Shown: piece by piece, positions 40,586 to 49,541 of the stretch
How positions within the stretch are numbered: position 1 is the stretch's first letter
Layout: the number at the start of each line of letters is the position of its first letter
Assembly (NCBI GenBank): GCA_936908745.1
Contig: CAKZFX010000012.1
Location: 124,001-188,000, forward strand
Direction: 5' to 3'
DNA from: an uncultured Chitinophagaceae bacterium
GTDB taxonomy: Bacteria; Bacteroidota; Bacteroidia; Chitinophagales; Chitinophagaceae
Length of the DNA stretch: 64,000 nucleotides
The notes under the pieces: model-generated
Told to the model about the DNA's origin: nothing
Database searches by the model: none
The model's input: only the letters and a program-made list of their open reading frames with translations
Made by a program: the position numbers and the translations under genes

Positions 40586-42200
40586 ATACTTTGTAAAAAT
40601 AGAACTGCTCAAACTGTCCTGCAAGTATTACGGAAGGATTTGTGGTAAAATCATGGAAGGCCGGAAGATTGTATTTGTCAATGGCCACCAGCAGCAGCGT
40701 ATTGGCTGATGCTTTCAGCGTTGACAGGTCATGCAAGACCGTGGCGTCATGCAAAGCGGCGGTATTACTATAAATGCTGATACGATTGTTAAGGTAATAA
40801 ACAGGACCGGTGACAACCACGTTCGCCGGCTGCATTGTTTTCTTTTCCTGCTGAATGATAGTATCGGCATATTGCTGGAAACGGTCTTCCCATTGCCAGC
40901 TATATTCTTCTTTTCCGGCATTGACCAACCTTTTGGCACTGAAGATTACACCATGAAAAAATTCAGGCAAGAGTAATAGTGTGAAGAAAAGCAACAGGTA
41001 TTTCACTGCCTGTCTTTTTGTTCTTCTATAAAACTGGAATAAGGCAAAGAAGGCAATATGTAGTAGGATCGTAATTAACCCGTAATACCTTGGTTCTTCC
41101 ACGTAGGTCCACCATACACCCGGCCGTATCTGTTCTTTTTCAACACGTACAGATAGAAATGATAATAAACCGACGATGGCAATCAGCAGCAACACGCCGA
41201 TATAAAAGAAACTGCGCTTTGCAGTAAGGGCATTAAAACGGTTTTTCTGGAAATAACGTACCGCAAGGACAAGCAATGCGATAAACAATATCCAGTTAAT
41301 GATACGAAAGCCAATAAGAAAAATTGGCTCCCATTGCCCGCCAAAGGACAATGAGGAAACAGAAGCAGGATTAAAAAAAGAAGCCGGGATAAAAGGGTAG
41401 GTTTCCAGCAAATGTTGCGGATAAAAACCGCGGCCTGTTGCGCTGATATAAGCGGCTTGTCCACCTGCTGTTTTCTGGTAAATCAAAGTAACTGCAATAG
41501 CGGCCAGGACTATTGCCAATGAAATAAATCCTGTTTTTTTTAACGCCGTTTGTTTATTGGCAAAACCTGCGATTATTAAAAACAAAGGGATGACCACAGC
41601 CACGGGCATATACATATATTTCAATAAGGCTACAAAGGCAAGCGATAAGGAAATAAGAAAAATATGTTTTGGGCTGGCTGTTTGGCTTTTGACAATTTTT
41701 AAAGCAGATGACAAGGCAACAGTAAAAAAACTGATCGCAATAGCGTCCGAAGAAGCAAGAAAATAAAAGAAGTAAATAAAAAAGCCCGAGAATAATGTGA
41801 ACAGGTTAATGATCCATAGATCAATGCTTATGGTTCTTAAGATCGCCCGGCAACTGAAAATAAGGACCATGGCAAAAATGATGTCCAGTGTAATACCTGC
41901 GGCGATATAATTATGTCCAAATAAAGCATAGAGTGGCGCCAATAAAAAAGTATAGCCCGGCGGCCACATGATCAGCGGCTCATAAACAGGCACTGCCAAA
42001 TTATCAATCACCGCTTTGGTGATCGTAATACCATGCCCATTCAGCAGGTTTTCGGTAGCGATTACCTGGTACGATGGATCAAAATGGATATTGTAAAAAA
42101 AAATAAGCTGGACGATACGGCTGGCAATGGCAATACACAACACTGCAATCGTTGCAGTCCTGGTAGATAAAGCCGGTTGTATGCGTGCCAGTGTATTCAT
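40569..42200 (-). CDS. GT-C fold membrane glycosyltransferase (ArnT/PMT-like)
   Basis: A 543-residue protein with about ten membrane segments. The first luminal loop after TM1 has the DPSYQV acidic position near residue 41, followed by LNGHGITITKAVIDNLAVP, a pattern of dolichyl-phosphate-dependent mannosyltransferase-like proteins. The C-terminal 150 residues are periplasmic. It would transfer a sugar from a polyprenyl-phosphate donor, presumably made by the GT2 enzyme, to an unknown acceptor. It abuts the sulfatase-fold gene (0 bp) and overlaps the GT2 gene, so these are one operon. Confidence 0.78.
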   Translation of the reverse strand: MNTLARIQPALSTRTATIAVLCIAIASRIVQLIFFYNIHFDPSYQVIATENLLNGHGITITKAVIDNLAVPVYEPLIMWPPGYTFLLAPLYALFGHNYIAAGITLDIIFAMVLIFSCRAILRTISIDLWIINLFTLFSGFFIYFFYFLASSDAIAISFFTVALSSALKIVKSQTASPKHIFLISLSLAFVALLKYMYMPVAVVIPLFLIIAGFANKQTALKKTGFISLAIVLAAIAVTLIYQKTAGGQAAYISATGRGFYPQHLLETYPFIPASFFNPASVSSLSFGGQWEPIFLIGFRIINWILFIALLVLAVRYFQKNRFNALTAKRSFFYIGVLLLIAIVGLLSFLSVRVEKEQIRPGVWWTYVEEPRYYGLITILLHIAFFALFQFYRRTKRQAVKYLLLFFTLLLLPEFFHGVIFSAKRLVNAGKEEYSWQWEDRFQQYADTIIQQEKKTMQPANVVVTGPVYYLNNRISIYSNTAALHDATVLHDLSTLKASANTLLLVAIDKYNLPAFHDFTTNPSVILAGQFEQFYFYKVYVGPR

Positions 42201-43688
42201 TTAAAAATCAAGTTCAGGTTCAAACAGGAACGTGCTTGAGTCTTTAAGCATCGGTAACTGTTGCCCGAACTGTGCATTTAAAATGGTTCTGAACAAATTC
42301 ACATTGCTCATGCCGTTATAAAATCCTTTGTAATTTTTATCGGGAAGATAAACGGCATTCAGGGTCATGAAATAATACTTTTTATCCGTTGGTTCATTAA
42401 ACTGCCGGAAACCATGATCGCTGATTAAAACAATAACAGGTGGTCGTGTTGAATTAGCAAGAATATTATCAATCAATCGCAGAAATTGTTTATTGGCATA
42501 AACAAGGTATTGAATGTAGGCTTCTTTCCTGTACTTGTATTCATCTGTCAGCAGGCTGACAGGAATTTTGTTGCCGGTGCTGTCATAAAAATAGGGGTTG
42601 TGAGGCAGCGCAAGGTGCGTGTAGGTAAATACAGGTTTTTGTTTCTTTGATCGTAAGCCGGCAGAAGTGCTGCTGTCAATAATATTATTATTGATATAAT
42701 GAACTTTACGGATCGCTTCTATCTTTTCATCCGTTGCCCAATGAAAACCCAGGTGCTTTTCCATATGACCAAACAATGTTTGAGCTAAAAAGATATCTCT
42801 CTTTTTAGGAAAAAAAGGAATGCTGACGAGTTTGTCCTTGTTTCCCAAATCAAAAAAGGAATGATTGATGATATCGTAGCCCTGTGTTTGCAGGAAAGCA
42901 GTCAGCTGGTTTTTCCTGATCTGTTCCTGGCAATTAAACATATCCTTATGTGAGATCATTGTGGTATTCAATGACTCCAGGTAACCCATGTTCAATGCAG
43001 ATGCCATTGAATACACCGTCGCATTGTAATTGGAAAAGCTGTTATGTGTAATATGGAAGCCACGGCTTTCCAGTTGCTGTTCAAAAGCACTGTTGTCAAA
43101 AGAAAAAAGGTCTTTTAATTCCTGTGCACCTGCATATTCATCCGCAACGATCAGGTAAATATCGGGCTTGCTGCAAGTGTCGCAGGTGTTTAATTGTTGC
43201 GATATATCGGCGGTATGGATAGGTCGTAAATTCAATGATTTATTTCCGGCAATGAACAATTCCCATAGCGTCAGCAAAAGAAGCAAGCTGTTCAAATAGA
43301 AAACAATTCTAAGCAAGGTGCGTCTTGTCCGTTTTAAATAAACAGCGATCAGCAAGGTGACAAGAAGGAATGCAGGAATGATAACTGTGTACTTTAATAA
43401 AAATATTCTTCCCATTTTAGCCAATACGAAGTCGTACATACTGCCAAAAAACAGGACAAAGGCGATAATAAAAAAAGAGAGCAAAGCGGCTTTACGGCTG
43501 TTTTTATAAAACAAAAAAAACAATCCGTACAGGCAAAGGCTCATTGCCATGCCGGCAAGGATCAATAAAAAGCAATCGTTGAAAAGGACCGGCGCAAAAT
43601 TTTCGTTCAGGATATGCAGGAAAAAGAAGAAAGGCAGTAACAGCAGGAAAAGAGGTCTTGTTTTGATAAACTGTATGACTTTATGCAT
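42201..43688 (-). CDS. Sulfatase/alkaline-phosphatase-fold membrane enzyme
   Basis: A 495-residue protein. Four hydrophobic segments occupy residues about 10-150. The extracytoplasmic domain has KPDIYLIVADEYAG (metal-binding Asp/Glu), a Thr in the nucleophile position of SNYNATVYSMASALN near residue 228, LALPHNPYF, and SDHGFRQF near 432. This layout resembles phosphoethanolamine or glycerol-phosphate transferases rather than true sulfatases, since no Cys-x-Pro-x-Arg formylglycine motif is present. The substrate is unknown. The gene overlaps the methyltransferase gene by 8 bp. Confidence 0.78.
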   Translation of the reverse strand: MHKVIQFIKTRPLFLLLLPFFFFLHILNENFAPVLFNDCFLLILAGMAMSLCLYGLFFLFYKNSRKAALLSFFIIAFVLFFGSMYDFVLAKMGRIFLLKYTVIIPAFLLVTLLIAVYLKRTRRTLLRIVFYLNSLLLLLTLWELFIAGNKSLNLRPIHTADISQQLNTCDTCSKPDIYLIVADEYAGAQELKDLFSFDNSAFEQQLESRGFHITHNSFSNYNATVYSMASALNMGYLESLNTTMISHKDMFNCQEQIRKNQLTAFLQTQGYDIINHSFFDLGNKDKLVSIPFFPKKRDIFLAQTLFGHMEKHLGFHWATDEKIEAIRKVHYINNNIIDSSTSAGLRSKKQKPVFTYTHLALPHNPYFYDSTGNKIPVSLLTDEYKYRKEAYIQYLVYANKQFLRLIDNILANSTRPPVIVLISDHGFRQFNEPTDKKYYFMTLNAVYLPDKNYKGFYNGMSNVNLFRTILNAQFGQQLPMLKDSSTFLFEPELDF

Positions 43689-45063
43689 TTTTTTTCATTA
43701 AATAAAGTACCCGGGCCGTGTTGCCTGCTTTTTGTTTCTTTAAGATAGAAAAATATTTCTCAAAATGCCGGGTAAATTCTTCTTCGGTATAAAGATCATA
43801 AATATCTTTTTTCTGGCTCAGCATATACCTCACTTTTTCATCCTCTTTCGGCACAAACTCAATCAGGAGGTAATCCGTCAGCGAATGAAAGAATTTTGCC
43901 GTCATTTCAAAGCTGGCATTTTTGCCAATACAAAGATGATGGATCAACGCCAGGGCAAATACCATATCTACCTGCGTTCTTTCTATAAAAGAAGGCCGTT
44001 CCGTATTGTTAAAACCGATGGCGGGAGAGGGAGAAGCTATATCCAGTAACAACGGTTGAATATTCGCAGCGTTGTTTGTCTTTAGGGAATTATATAAATT
44101 ATTGATTGCTGTATGATCGAAATCGGCTGTAATGGTGCGGATATTTTTTGCGGACAGTATTTTAGAAAAAGTGCCTTCATTGCCACCAATGTCCAATGCA
44201 CAAGAAAGCCCCGGCACTGCATCGATCAAGGATTGGATGACTTGTTCTTTTTGTTGCAGGTAATCTTCCCGTTGTGCCGCTTCGCTGTAATAATCGCCCC
44301 AGGTCGTTGCGCTTCCTTTCCATTGCAACGAACGCACCAGCGATTCAAGGCTTGACAATAGTTGCAACATTTTCTTTTCACTGAAAACAACATTGCGGTG
44401 ATGGCTTGCTGTTGTATTCTTACCTGCCAGCTTTGCATGTAAATGAATATGCAGGTAAGTAAAAAAAGAAAGCCTGCTTTTCCATGGCAATAAGGAACGG
44501 GTGATCGCTAATGGAATGCCATCGGGGTAAGCCAGTTGCAATGATTGCAACGGTTGCTTCTTGTAATGCATTAACAATAATGGGCTCAGAAAGCATTCAC
44601 AGAACTGGCGGTAAGCAATCCACGGTTGCGTGAGGTCATATTTCTCAAAGGAAAGTGTATCAATAAAAACAGGCCGGCTGCCTTTCCATTGTATATTAAA
44701 AGCTGTGGCATCTTTCAGTACCAGCCCAAATGAAATAGCTTCTTTGGCAAGACGAAGTGTAAGTAATGCGGCGTCTTTCAGCATATCAAACGACCATTCA
44801 TAACTATACGATATAAACGGGATCGTCTCCGGTTGTAATGTTTTATACCAATTGGCCTGGCCGGTAAGATTTTCGTTTATCTCCTGGTGGCCGACCAGTA
44901 AACCTTCTTTTACAAAATGAGCATAACAACCGCTTGCGATGAAATGATCAAAATGGTCTTTGAAAGATAGGTTGACCTGCCGGTACAATTGACCATCTTT
45001 ACTAAACACAAACCCCGAAGGATCACGGTACGAAGAGGCTATTGGAAGGGCTGTTGATGACAT
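43681..45063 (-). CDS. Large SAM-dependent methyltransferase (NoeA-like)
   Basis: A 460-residue protein. The first about 275 residues are a family-specific domain (SSYRDPSGFVFSKDGQLYRQ and LVGHQEI, then FISYSYEWSFDMLKDAALLT). The C-terminal half is a Rossmann methyltransferase with ALDIGGNEGTFSKIL (motif I, near residues 288-302) and VDMVFALALIHHL (motif IV). The nearest characterised relatives are nodulation NoeA-like proteins, whose role is itself poorly known. The small membrane protein gene is 9 bp upstream, and the sulfatase-fold gene overlaps its end by 8 bp. Confidence 0.78.
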   Translation of the reverse strand: MSSTALPIASSYRDPSGFVFSKDGQLYRQVNLSFKDHFDHFIASGCYAHFVKEGLLVGHQEINENLTGQANWYKTLQPETIPFISYSYEWSFDMLKDAALLTLRLAKEAISFGLVLKDATAFNIQWKGSRPVFIDTLSFEKYDLTQPWIAYRQFCECFLSPLLLMHYKKQPLQSLQLAYPDGIPLAITRSLLPWKSRLSFFTYLHIHLHAKLAGKNTTASHHRNVVFSEKKMLQLLSSLESLVRSLQWKGSATTWGDYYSEAAQREDYLQQKEQVIQSLIDAVPGLSCALDIGGNEGTFSKILSAKNIRTITADFDHTAINNLYNSLKTNNAANIQPLLLDIASPSPAIGFNNTERPSFIERTQVDMVFALALIHHLCIGKNASFEMTAKFFHSLTDYLLIEFVPKEDEKVRYMLSQKKDIYDLYTEEEFTRHFEKYFSILKKQKAGNTARVLYLMKKNA

Positions 45064-45072
45064 AACAACTCT

Positions 45073-45249
45073 TTATTTTTTATCCTCTTTTGGAGCCCGG
45101 CTAAAAAGTGATTTGATAGAATACCAGCAGCGGATGAAAAACAACTTGATGCTTTTAAAGAAAAAGGAAACACCCAGTGCGGCCGCCACTAATGCCTGTA
45201 CAAGGAAACTTCCGCTTCCCGGATCAATATATAACAGGTAAGAAATCAT
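45073..45249 (-). CDS. 58-residue membrane protein with YIDPGSGS motif
   Basis: A short gene found by translating the gap: ATG at 45249, stop at 45073. The product begins MISYLLYIDPGSGSFLVQAL and contains one hydrophobic segment (ALVAAALGVSFFFKSIK) followed by a basic, partly charged tail ending KEDKK. Its start shares one base with the M42 stop on the same strand (TGATG) and the methyltransferase gene starts 9 bp after it. The DPGSGS motif with one membrane segment has the look of a conserved small protein of envelope-glycan clusters. The function is unknown. Confidence 0.65.
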   Translation of the reverse strand: MISYLLYIDPGSGSFLVQALVAAALGVSFFFKSIKLFFIRCWYSIKSLFSRAPKEDKK

Positions 45250-46349
45250 CAGAGGTAACTGAGATTTGTTTTCGGGGTTAAAGTTAGCAAAGTTTCGTAC
45301 ATCAGTTTGATGGTGTTCTCAATGTCATCACGATGCAGCATTTCCACCGTTGTATGCATATAGCGCAGCGGAATGGAGATCAGCACAGATGGGCAGCCAT
45401 CGTTGGAGTAAGCAAATGAATCAGTGTCTGTACCCGTGCTGCGGCTCAACGCACGCCATTGCACAGGAATTTTTTTATCCGCTGCCACTTTTTCAACAAT
45501 GCCTAATAATTTATTATGCACTGCAGGCGCATAGGATAAAGAAGGACCTTTGCCGGTGCTTACATCGCCTTCAATATTTTTATTGATCATCGGCGTTGTG
45601 GTATCATGTGTAACATCGGTTACAATCGCAATATTGGGTTTAATTCTTCTTGCGATCATTTCGGCACCACGTAAACCGATCTCTTCCTGTACCGCATTGA
45701 CCACGTATAAACCAAATGGCAATTTCTTTTTATTTTCTTTCAGCAAACGGGCTACTTCAGCAATCATAAAACCACCGATACGGTTGTCAAAAGCTCTTCC
45801 GATCAAATTGCCATTGGCCAGTTCGTCAAAACCATCCTGGTAGGTAACAACGGCGCCCACATGAATACCCAGGGCTTCCACTTCCTTGCGGTTGCGGGCA
45901 CCGCAATCCAGCCAAAGGTTATCTGTTTTAGGTTGCGTTTCTTTTTCGTTGCTCAGGCGGGTATGGATGGCAGGCCAGCCAAATACAGCTTTTACAGGCC
46001 CTTTTTTTCCATGAATAAGTACTCTTGACGCAGGCGCTGTCTGGTGGTCCACACCGCCGTTCCTTTTCAGGTAAATCAGCCCTTCGGTAGTCACATAATT
46101 TACAAACCAGCTGATTTCATCGGCATGCGCTTCAATCACCACTTTGAACGGGTGTTCGGGGTTGATAACACCTACGGCTGTTCCGTAAGGGTCCACAAAA
46201 TGCGTATCAACATACGGTTTCAGGTATTCAATCCAGAGTTTTTGCCCCCATGTTTCAAAGCCCACGGGAGAAGCATTATTGATATAATTCTGTAAAAACT
46301 GGTAAGACTTATCTGTGATCAGCGATTTTTTAGGAGAAGATTTTGCCAT
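45249..46349 (-). CDS. M42 family aminopeptidase (glutamyl-type/TET-like)
   Basis: A 366-residue metallo-aminopeptidase starting at the ATG at 46349; the frame is open upstream to a TTG at 46373 that is not preferred. Metal ligands are His in VVIEAHADE near residue 83, Asp in GRAFDNRIG near 190, Glu-Glu in NAVQEEIGLRGA near 222-223, Asp in VTDVTHDT near 245, and His in RYMHTTVEM near 335. M42 enzymes form tetrahedral complexes and trim peptides. The 58-residue gene overlaps its stop by one base, and the UbiA-like gene lies 26 bp upstream. Its link to the glycan genes is uncertain. Confidence 0.88.
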   Translation of the reverse strand: MAKSSPKKSLITDKSYQFLQNYINNASPVGFETWGQKLWIEYLKPYVDTHFVDPYGTAVGVINPEHPFKVVIEAHADEISWFVNYVTTEGLIYLKRNGGVDHQTAPASRVLIHGKKGPVKAVFGWPAIHTRLSNEKETQPKTDNLWLDCGARNRKEVEALGIHVGAVVTYQDGFDELANGNLIGRAFDNRIGGFMIAEVARLLKENKKKLPFGLYVVNAVQEEIGLRGAEMIARRIKPNIAIVTDVTHDTTTPMINKNIEGDVSTGKGPSLSYAPAVHNKLLGIVEKVAADKKIPVQWRALSRSTGTDTDSFAYSNDGCPSVLISIPLRYMHTTVEMLHRDDIENTIKLMYETLLTLTPKTNLSYL

Positions 46350-46375
46350 GCCGTTATAATTAAATTGGGTCAAAT

Positions 46376-47221
46376 TTAGTTAAATAATGAACGTACCAGC
46401 ATCAACAGGGCGGAAAGGGCCATCAGGCCGTCCATAACGAAATAATAAAACATATCCTGGAAATGGCGGCGTGCATAATTATACAGTGCTGCTGTGATGA
46501 GCATAGGGACCATTAACAAGGCCACATCCGTGACAGAATACTGGTAATTGAGCAACAACAAGGTCATAATCGTTGCTATCAGCAAAGACACAATGAAGAC
46601 AGCCGCAATCCCTTTTTCATCAAAATAAGTAATCAGGCTGCGGATACCTGCCTGCTTATCATCGGCACGATCGCGGTAATCAAAGAGGATGCAAATGGCA
46701 TAAATAAAAAAGAAACGGCCGGTTACAAATAACCAATAAGCCGGTTTCCACTCATGTTCCACAACCACGATGGGCAATACGGTTGTTACAAACATCCACA
46801 CAAAGGCCAAAAAGATCGTTTTGCCCAGTGCCACTTTTCGCAGCATACGGAACAACGGGTGTGGAATTTTTGGCGCTGAGTACAAAAAAGTGGCAAGGGC
46901 CGCCATTGCCAGCCATTCCCAATAAGCTATTAATTGAAAAAAAGTAATTGCTGCCCCAACTGCACCAAGAACGAAAAAAATGACATGAACGGTTTTGTAC
47001 TTTTTTAACCATTGAATCCGTTCCGAAGGCAGTAAAGAATGGGAAGTGAGAAACCAATGAAAACTATAACTGCATAGGGTTGAACTAAATACAAAGGCAA
47101 CCAAAACCCCGTTGATTTCGTGACGAAGCAGGAAGGAAAAGGTTTGCTCCAGCATCAGCACGGCGCAAACCGCAATAAACAAATTGCTGTAAACAAAAAA
47201 ACGGGCAAGGGAGCGAAACAA
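46376..47221 (-). CDS. UbiA-superfamily-like membrane protein
   Basis: A 281-residue protein with about eight hydrophobic segments. The second aspartate motif of UbiA prenyltransferases is present as LFDYRDRADDKQAG near residues 180-195, but the first motif (NDxxDxxxD) is not visible; the equivalent loop reads SYSFHWFLTSHS. It might therefore be an inactive or differently acting relative. It is co-directional with the M42 gene 26 bp downstream and the lipoprotein gene 7 bp upstream. Confidence 0.65.
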   Translation of the reverse strand: MFRSLARFFVYSNLFIAVCAVLMLEQTFSFLLRHEINGVLVAFVFSSTLCSYSFHWFLTSHSLLPSERIQWLKKYKTVHVIFFVLGAVGAAITFFQLIAYWEWLAMAALATFLYSAPKIPHPLFRMLRKVALGKTIFLAFVWMFVTTVLPIVVVEHEWKPAYWLFVTGRFFFIYAICILFDYRDRADDKQAGIRSLITYFDEKGIAAVFIVSLLIATIMTLLLLNYQYSVTDVALLMVPMLITAALYNYARRHFQDMFYYFVMDGLMALSALLMLVRSLFN

Positions 47222-47228
47222 TTATTTA

Positions 47229-47693
47229 TTATTTAATGAGGCGGATCTTATCAGACTCTTTATAGTCGCTACGGTTGCCTTTTTTATCCACCAAAACAAT
47301 ACCAAGAGTTGCCGTAGTGTCTTGCGAAGGAGATGGAACTAAAAGAGAGTATCCGTCAATTGAAACATCATACGAAAATGTAACTATAATATCTGCTTCC
47401 TTTGTATTAGACGGAACATTAAAGCTGTCAAAAGGATAGCGGAAAGTGTCCCTGGCAGGTGCAGAAGATGCCCCATTATGCCATTTGTGAACAATATATA
47501 CTGAATCTATATCTCCTTCCTGATCGGTATAGCTGCTTTTAAATTCAATAATATTTCCTCTGGTTACAACCTTCGGTGAAATAGATTTTACTTTTACCTG
47601 CGGTACAGTGGTAAACTTATCTTTGCCGCAGGCTATCATCAGTACGATGGCTGCAAGGGCTGTTATGGCGAGTTTAATCTTCATACGCTTCAT
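47229..47693 (-). CDS. Hypothetical lipoprotein
   Basis: A 154-residue protein with a lipoprotein signal (MKRMKIKLAITALAAIVLMIACGK, cysteine near residue 22). The mature part is Ser/Asp-rich and beta-stranded: KVVTRGNIIEFKSSYTDQEG, then TLGIVLVDKKGNRSDYKESD. It could be an immunoglobulin-like exported domain. No function is assigned. It lies 7 bp upstream of the UbiA-like gene and has a -7 box TATATTTG about 11 bp before its ATG. Confidence 0.7.
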   Translation of the reverse strand: MKRMKIKLAITALAAIVLMIACGKDKFTTVPQVKVKSISPKVVTRGNIIEFKSSYTDQEGDIDSVYIVHKWHNGASSAPARDTFRYPFDSFNVPSNTKEADIIVTFSYDVSIDGYSLLVPSPSQDTTATLGIVLVDKKGNRSDYKESDKIRLIK

Positions 47694-47703
47694 TGAATAT
47701 AAA

Positions 47704-47711
47704 CAAATATA
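47704..47711 (-). promoter_or_regulatory. Putative -7 box for the lipoprotein gene
   Basis: TATATTTG on the minus strand matches TAnnTTTG. It lies 11 bp before the ATG at 47693, so the leader would be very short; no -33 is seen. Confidence 0.35.
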
Positions 47712-47732
47712 CGTTTTTTAATACCTGCCGGG

Positions 47733-48737
47733 ATGACGACCGATCAATGGAATCATAAAATTTTTGACCACTCTCCAGCCGGTTTCGATGCATTGGCGCT
47801 GGCGATTTTTCGTTATCAGACGCAGCACAACCCGGTTTACAGCGAATACCTCGCCATTTTGGGCCGCCAGCCTGCTGCTGTCAAAACGATGCGGGAAATC
47901 CCCTTTTTACCCATCCGTTTTTTTAAAACGCATCGTATTGCGGCGGGGGAATTTGCCGCTGAAGCCAGTTTTGAAAGCAGCGGCACAACGGGCTCGGTCA
48001 ACAGCCGCCATTTTGTAAAAGACCTTTCCATTTATGAGCAAAGTTTTTTTACCGGCTTTGAACAATTCTATGGCCCCGTCAGCGACTATGTGGTCATCGG
48101 GTTGCTGCCTTCTTATTTAGAAAGAGGCAATTCATCGCTGGTGTATATGGTCAACAGCATGATTGAAAAAAGCGGGCGACCCGAAAGTGGTTTCTATCTC
48201 TACGAATTTGATAAGGTGGCGGGTTTATTAAAAGAACTGGAAGCCAGGCAAACAAAGACATTATTGATAGGTGTTACCTATGCCTTGCTCGACCTCGCCG
48301 AACAGTTTCCTCAACCGCTGCGACATACGATCATCGTAGAAACCGGCGGTATGAAAGGACGGCGGGAAGAAATGATACGGCCTGAAGTGCATGCAGAATT
48401 AAAAAAAGCATTTGGATTGGCAGCTATTCATTCCGAATATGGAATGACAGAACTTTTGTCACAGGCGTGGTCAAAAGGCGATGGGATTTTTAATGCCCCT
48501 TCATGGATGAAAATAATGTTGCGGGAAGAAGAAGATCCGTTGACGATTAAAACAATAACTCCCGGTGTAACCATCAGCGGGGCTATTAATATTATAGACC
48601 TTGCCAATATTCATTCCTGCAGCTTTATAGCCACAGATGACGCCGGGCGCCTGCACAGCGACGGGAGTTTTGAAGTGCTGGGCCGAATAGACAACAGTGA
48701 TATACGAGGTTGCAGCCTCTTGTATGATATTCAATAA
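47733..48737 (+). CDS. LuxE-like acyl-protein synthetase (AMP-forming ligase)
   Basis: A 334-residue protein of the acyl-adenylating superfamily, LuxE branch. The P-loop-like FESSGTTGSVNSRHFV is near residue 82, YLERGNSSLVYMV near 132, and HSEYGMTELLSQAWS near 230 is the adenylate-binding region; TDDAGRLHSDGSFEVLGRIDNSDIRG closes the fold. LuxE activates long-chain fatty acids for the LuxCD reductase in bioluminescence, but no luxC or luxD is near. It may activate a carboxylic acid for another pathway. The gene is single and ends at a terminator facing a convergent operon. Confidence 0.85.
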   Translation: MTTDQWNHKIFDHSPAGFDALALAIFRYQTQHNPVYSEYLAILGRQPAAVKTMREIPFLPIRFFKTHRIAAGEFAAEASFESSGTTGSVNSRHFVKDLSIYEQSFFTGFEQFYGPVSDYVVIGLLPSYLERGNSSLVYMVNSMIEKSGRPESGFYLYEFDKVAGLLKELEARQTKTLLIGVTYALLDLAEQFPQPLRHTIIVETGGMKGRREEMIRPEVHAELKKAFGLAAIHSEYGMTELLSQAWSKGDGIFNAPSWMKIMLREEEDPLTIKTITPGVTISGAINIIDLANIHSCSFIATDDAGRLHSDGSFEVLGRIDNSDIRGCSLLYDIQ

Positions 48738-48778
48738 ACCGGGAGTTGAAACGGATTATATCCAACTCCCGGTTCTTT
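48737..48778. terminator. Bidirectional terminator between convergent genes
   Basis: AACCGGGAGTTG at 48737-48748 pairs with CAACTCCCGGTT at 48763-48774 over 14 nt and is followed by CTTTAT; it serves the LuxE-like gene on the plus strand and can serve the LytTR operon on the minus strand. Confidence 0.75.
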
Positions 48779-48780
48779 AT

Positions 48781-49539
48781 TTACGCATTATACATCCAGT
48801 CTCGGAACTGCGGCGCCGTTTCCTGGCTTATGATAATAGAGTGATTGATCTCCGCTACTGTTAAATCCACCAGCAGCTTCACTTTCTCAAATGTTTTAAA
48901 TCCTTTGATAAAATTGATGTTGACAATATACTGGCGGTTGGCACGGAAGAACGTTTCTTCATCAAGATACTGTTCCAGTTCTCCCAGGTTTTTATCACCT
49001 AAATATTTTTTACCAAAACGGTCAATTACATACACGATCTTATTTTCGGTGTAGAACATCACCACATCATCCAGCCGCAGCGAAATATTTTCCAACCCTT
49101 TTTTCACCATGATGCGTTTCTTTTTATGATTGCCCATGTATTGCAGCAGGTTGTTCATAGCAGGCTGGTGTGAGAAATGGCGTTCCAGCATACGGTATTT
49201 CACCAGCGACTTTTGCAAACTTATTTTGTCAACGGGTTTTAATAAATAATCAATACCGTTGTATTCAAAGGCGTTCATCATAAAATCATCGTAACCTGTG
49301 ATGAAAATAACAGGCGTGGCATTGCCGGAGCGGTTAAAGATTTCGAACGACAACCCGTCGCCGAGCTGCACATCGCTGAAAATAAGATCGGCCGCAGGCC
49401 CGTTGTTTAAAAAGTCCACGCTTTGTTGCACGCTGCTGAGCGTGGCAACCACCTGTACGTCATCGGCCACTGATTTAATGGTACTGACTAAATTTTCCAA
49501 CGCAGGTCTTTCGTCTTCGATAATGATTGTGTTTAACAT
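48781..49539 (-). CDS. LytTR-family response regulator
   Basis: A 252-residue protein. The receiver domain is at about 1-118, with EDERPALENL acids, the phosphoacceptor Asp in LIFSDVQLGDG near 56, and YLLKPVDKISL near 106 carrying the Lys. A linker follows, then the LytTR DNA-binding domain in residues about 145-245 (RIMVKKGLENISLRLDDVVMF, and FFRANRQYIVNINFIKGF). The kinase gene is 2 bp upstream. LytTR proteins bind paired direct repeats; none was found by eye. Confidence 0.92.
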   Translation of the reverse strand: MLNTIIIEDERPALENLVSTIKSVADDVQVVATLSSVQQSVDFLNNGPAADLIFSDVQLGDGLSFEIFNRSGNATPVIFITGYDDFMMNAFEYNGIDYLLKPVDKISLQKSLVKYRMLERHFSHQPAMNNLLQYMGNHKKKRIMVKKGLENISLRLDDVVMFYTENKIVYVIDRFGKKYLGDKNLGELEQYLDEETFFRANRQYIVNINFIKGFKTFEKVKLLVDLTVAEINHSIIISQETAPQFRDWMYNA

Positions 49540-49541
49540 GG

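Noticed and set aside
44113..44355. Small plus-strand reading frame within the methyltransferase region
   Set aside because: It is antisense to the large methyltransferase and has no start context or family match.
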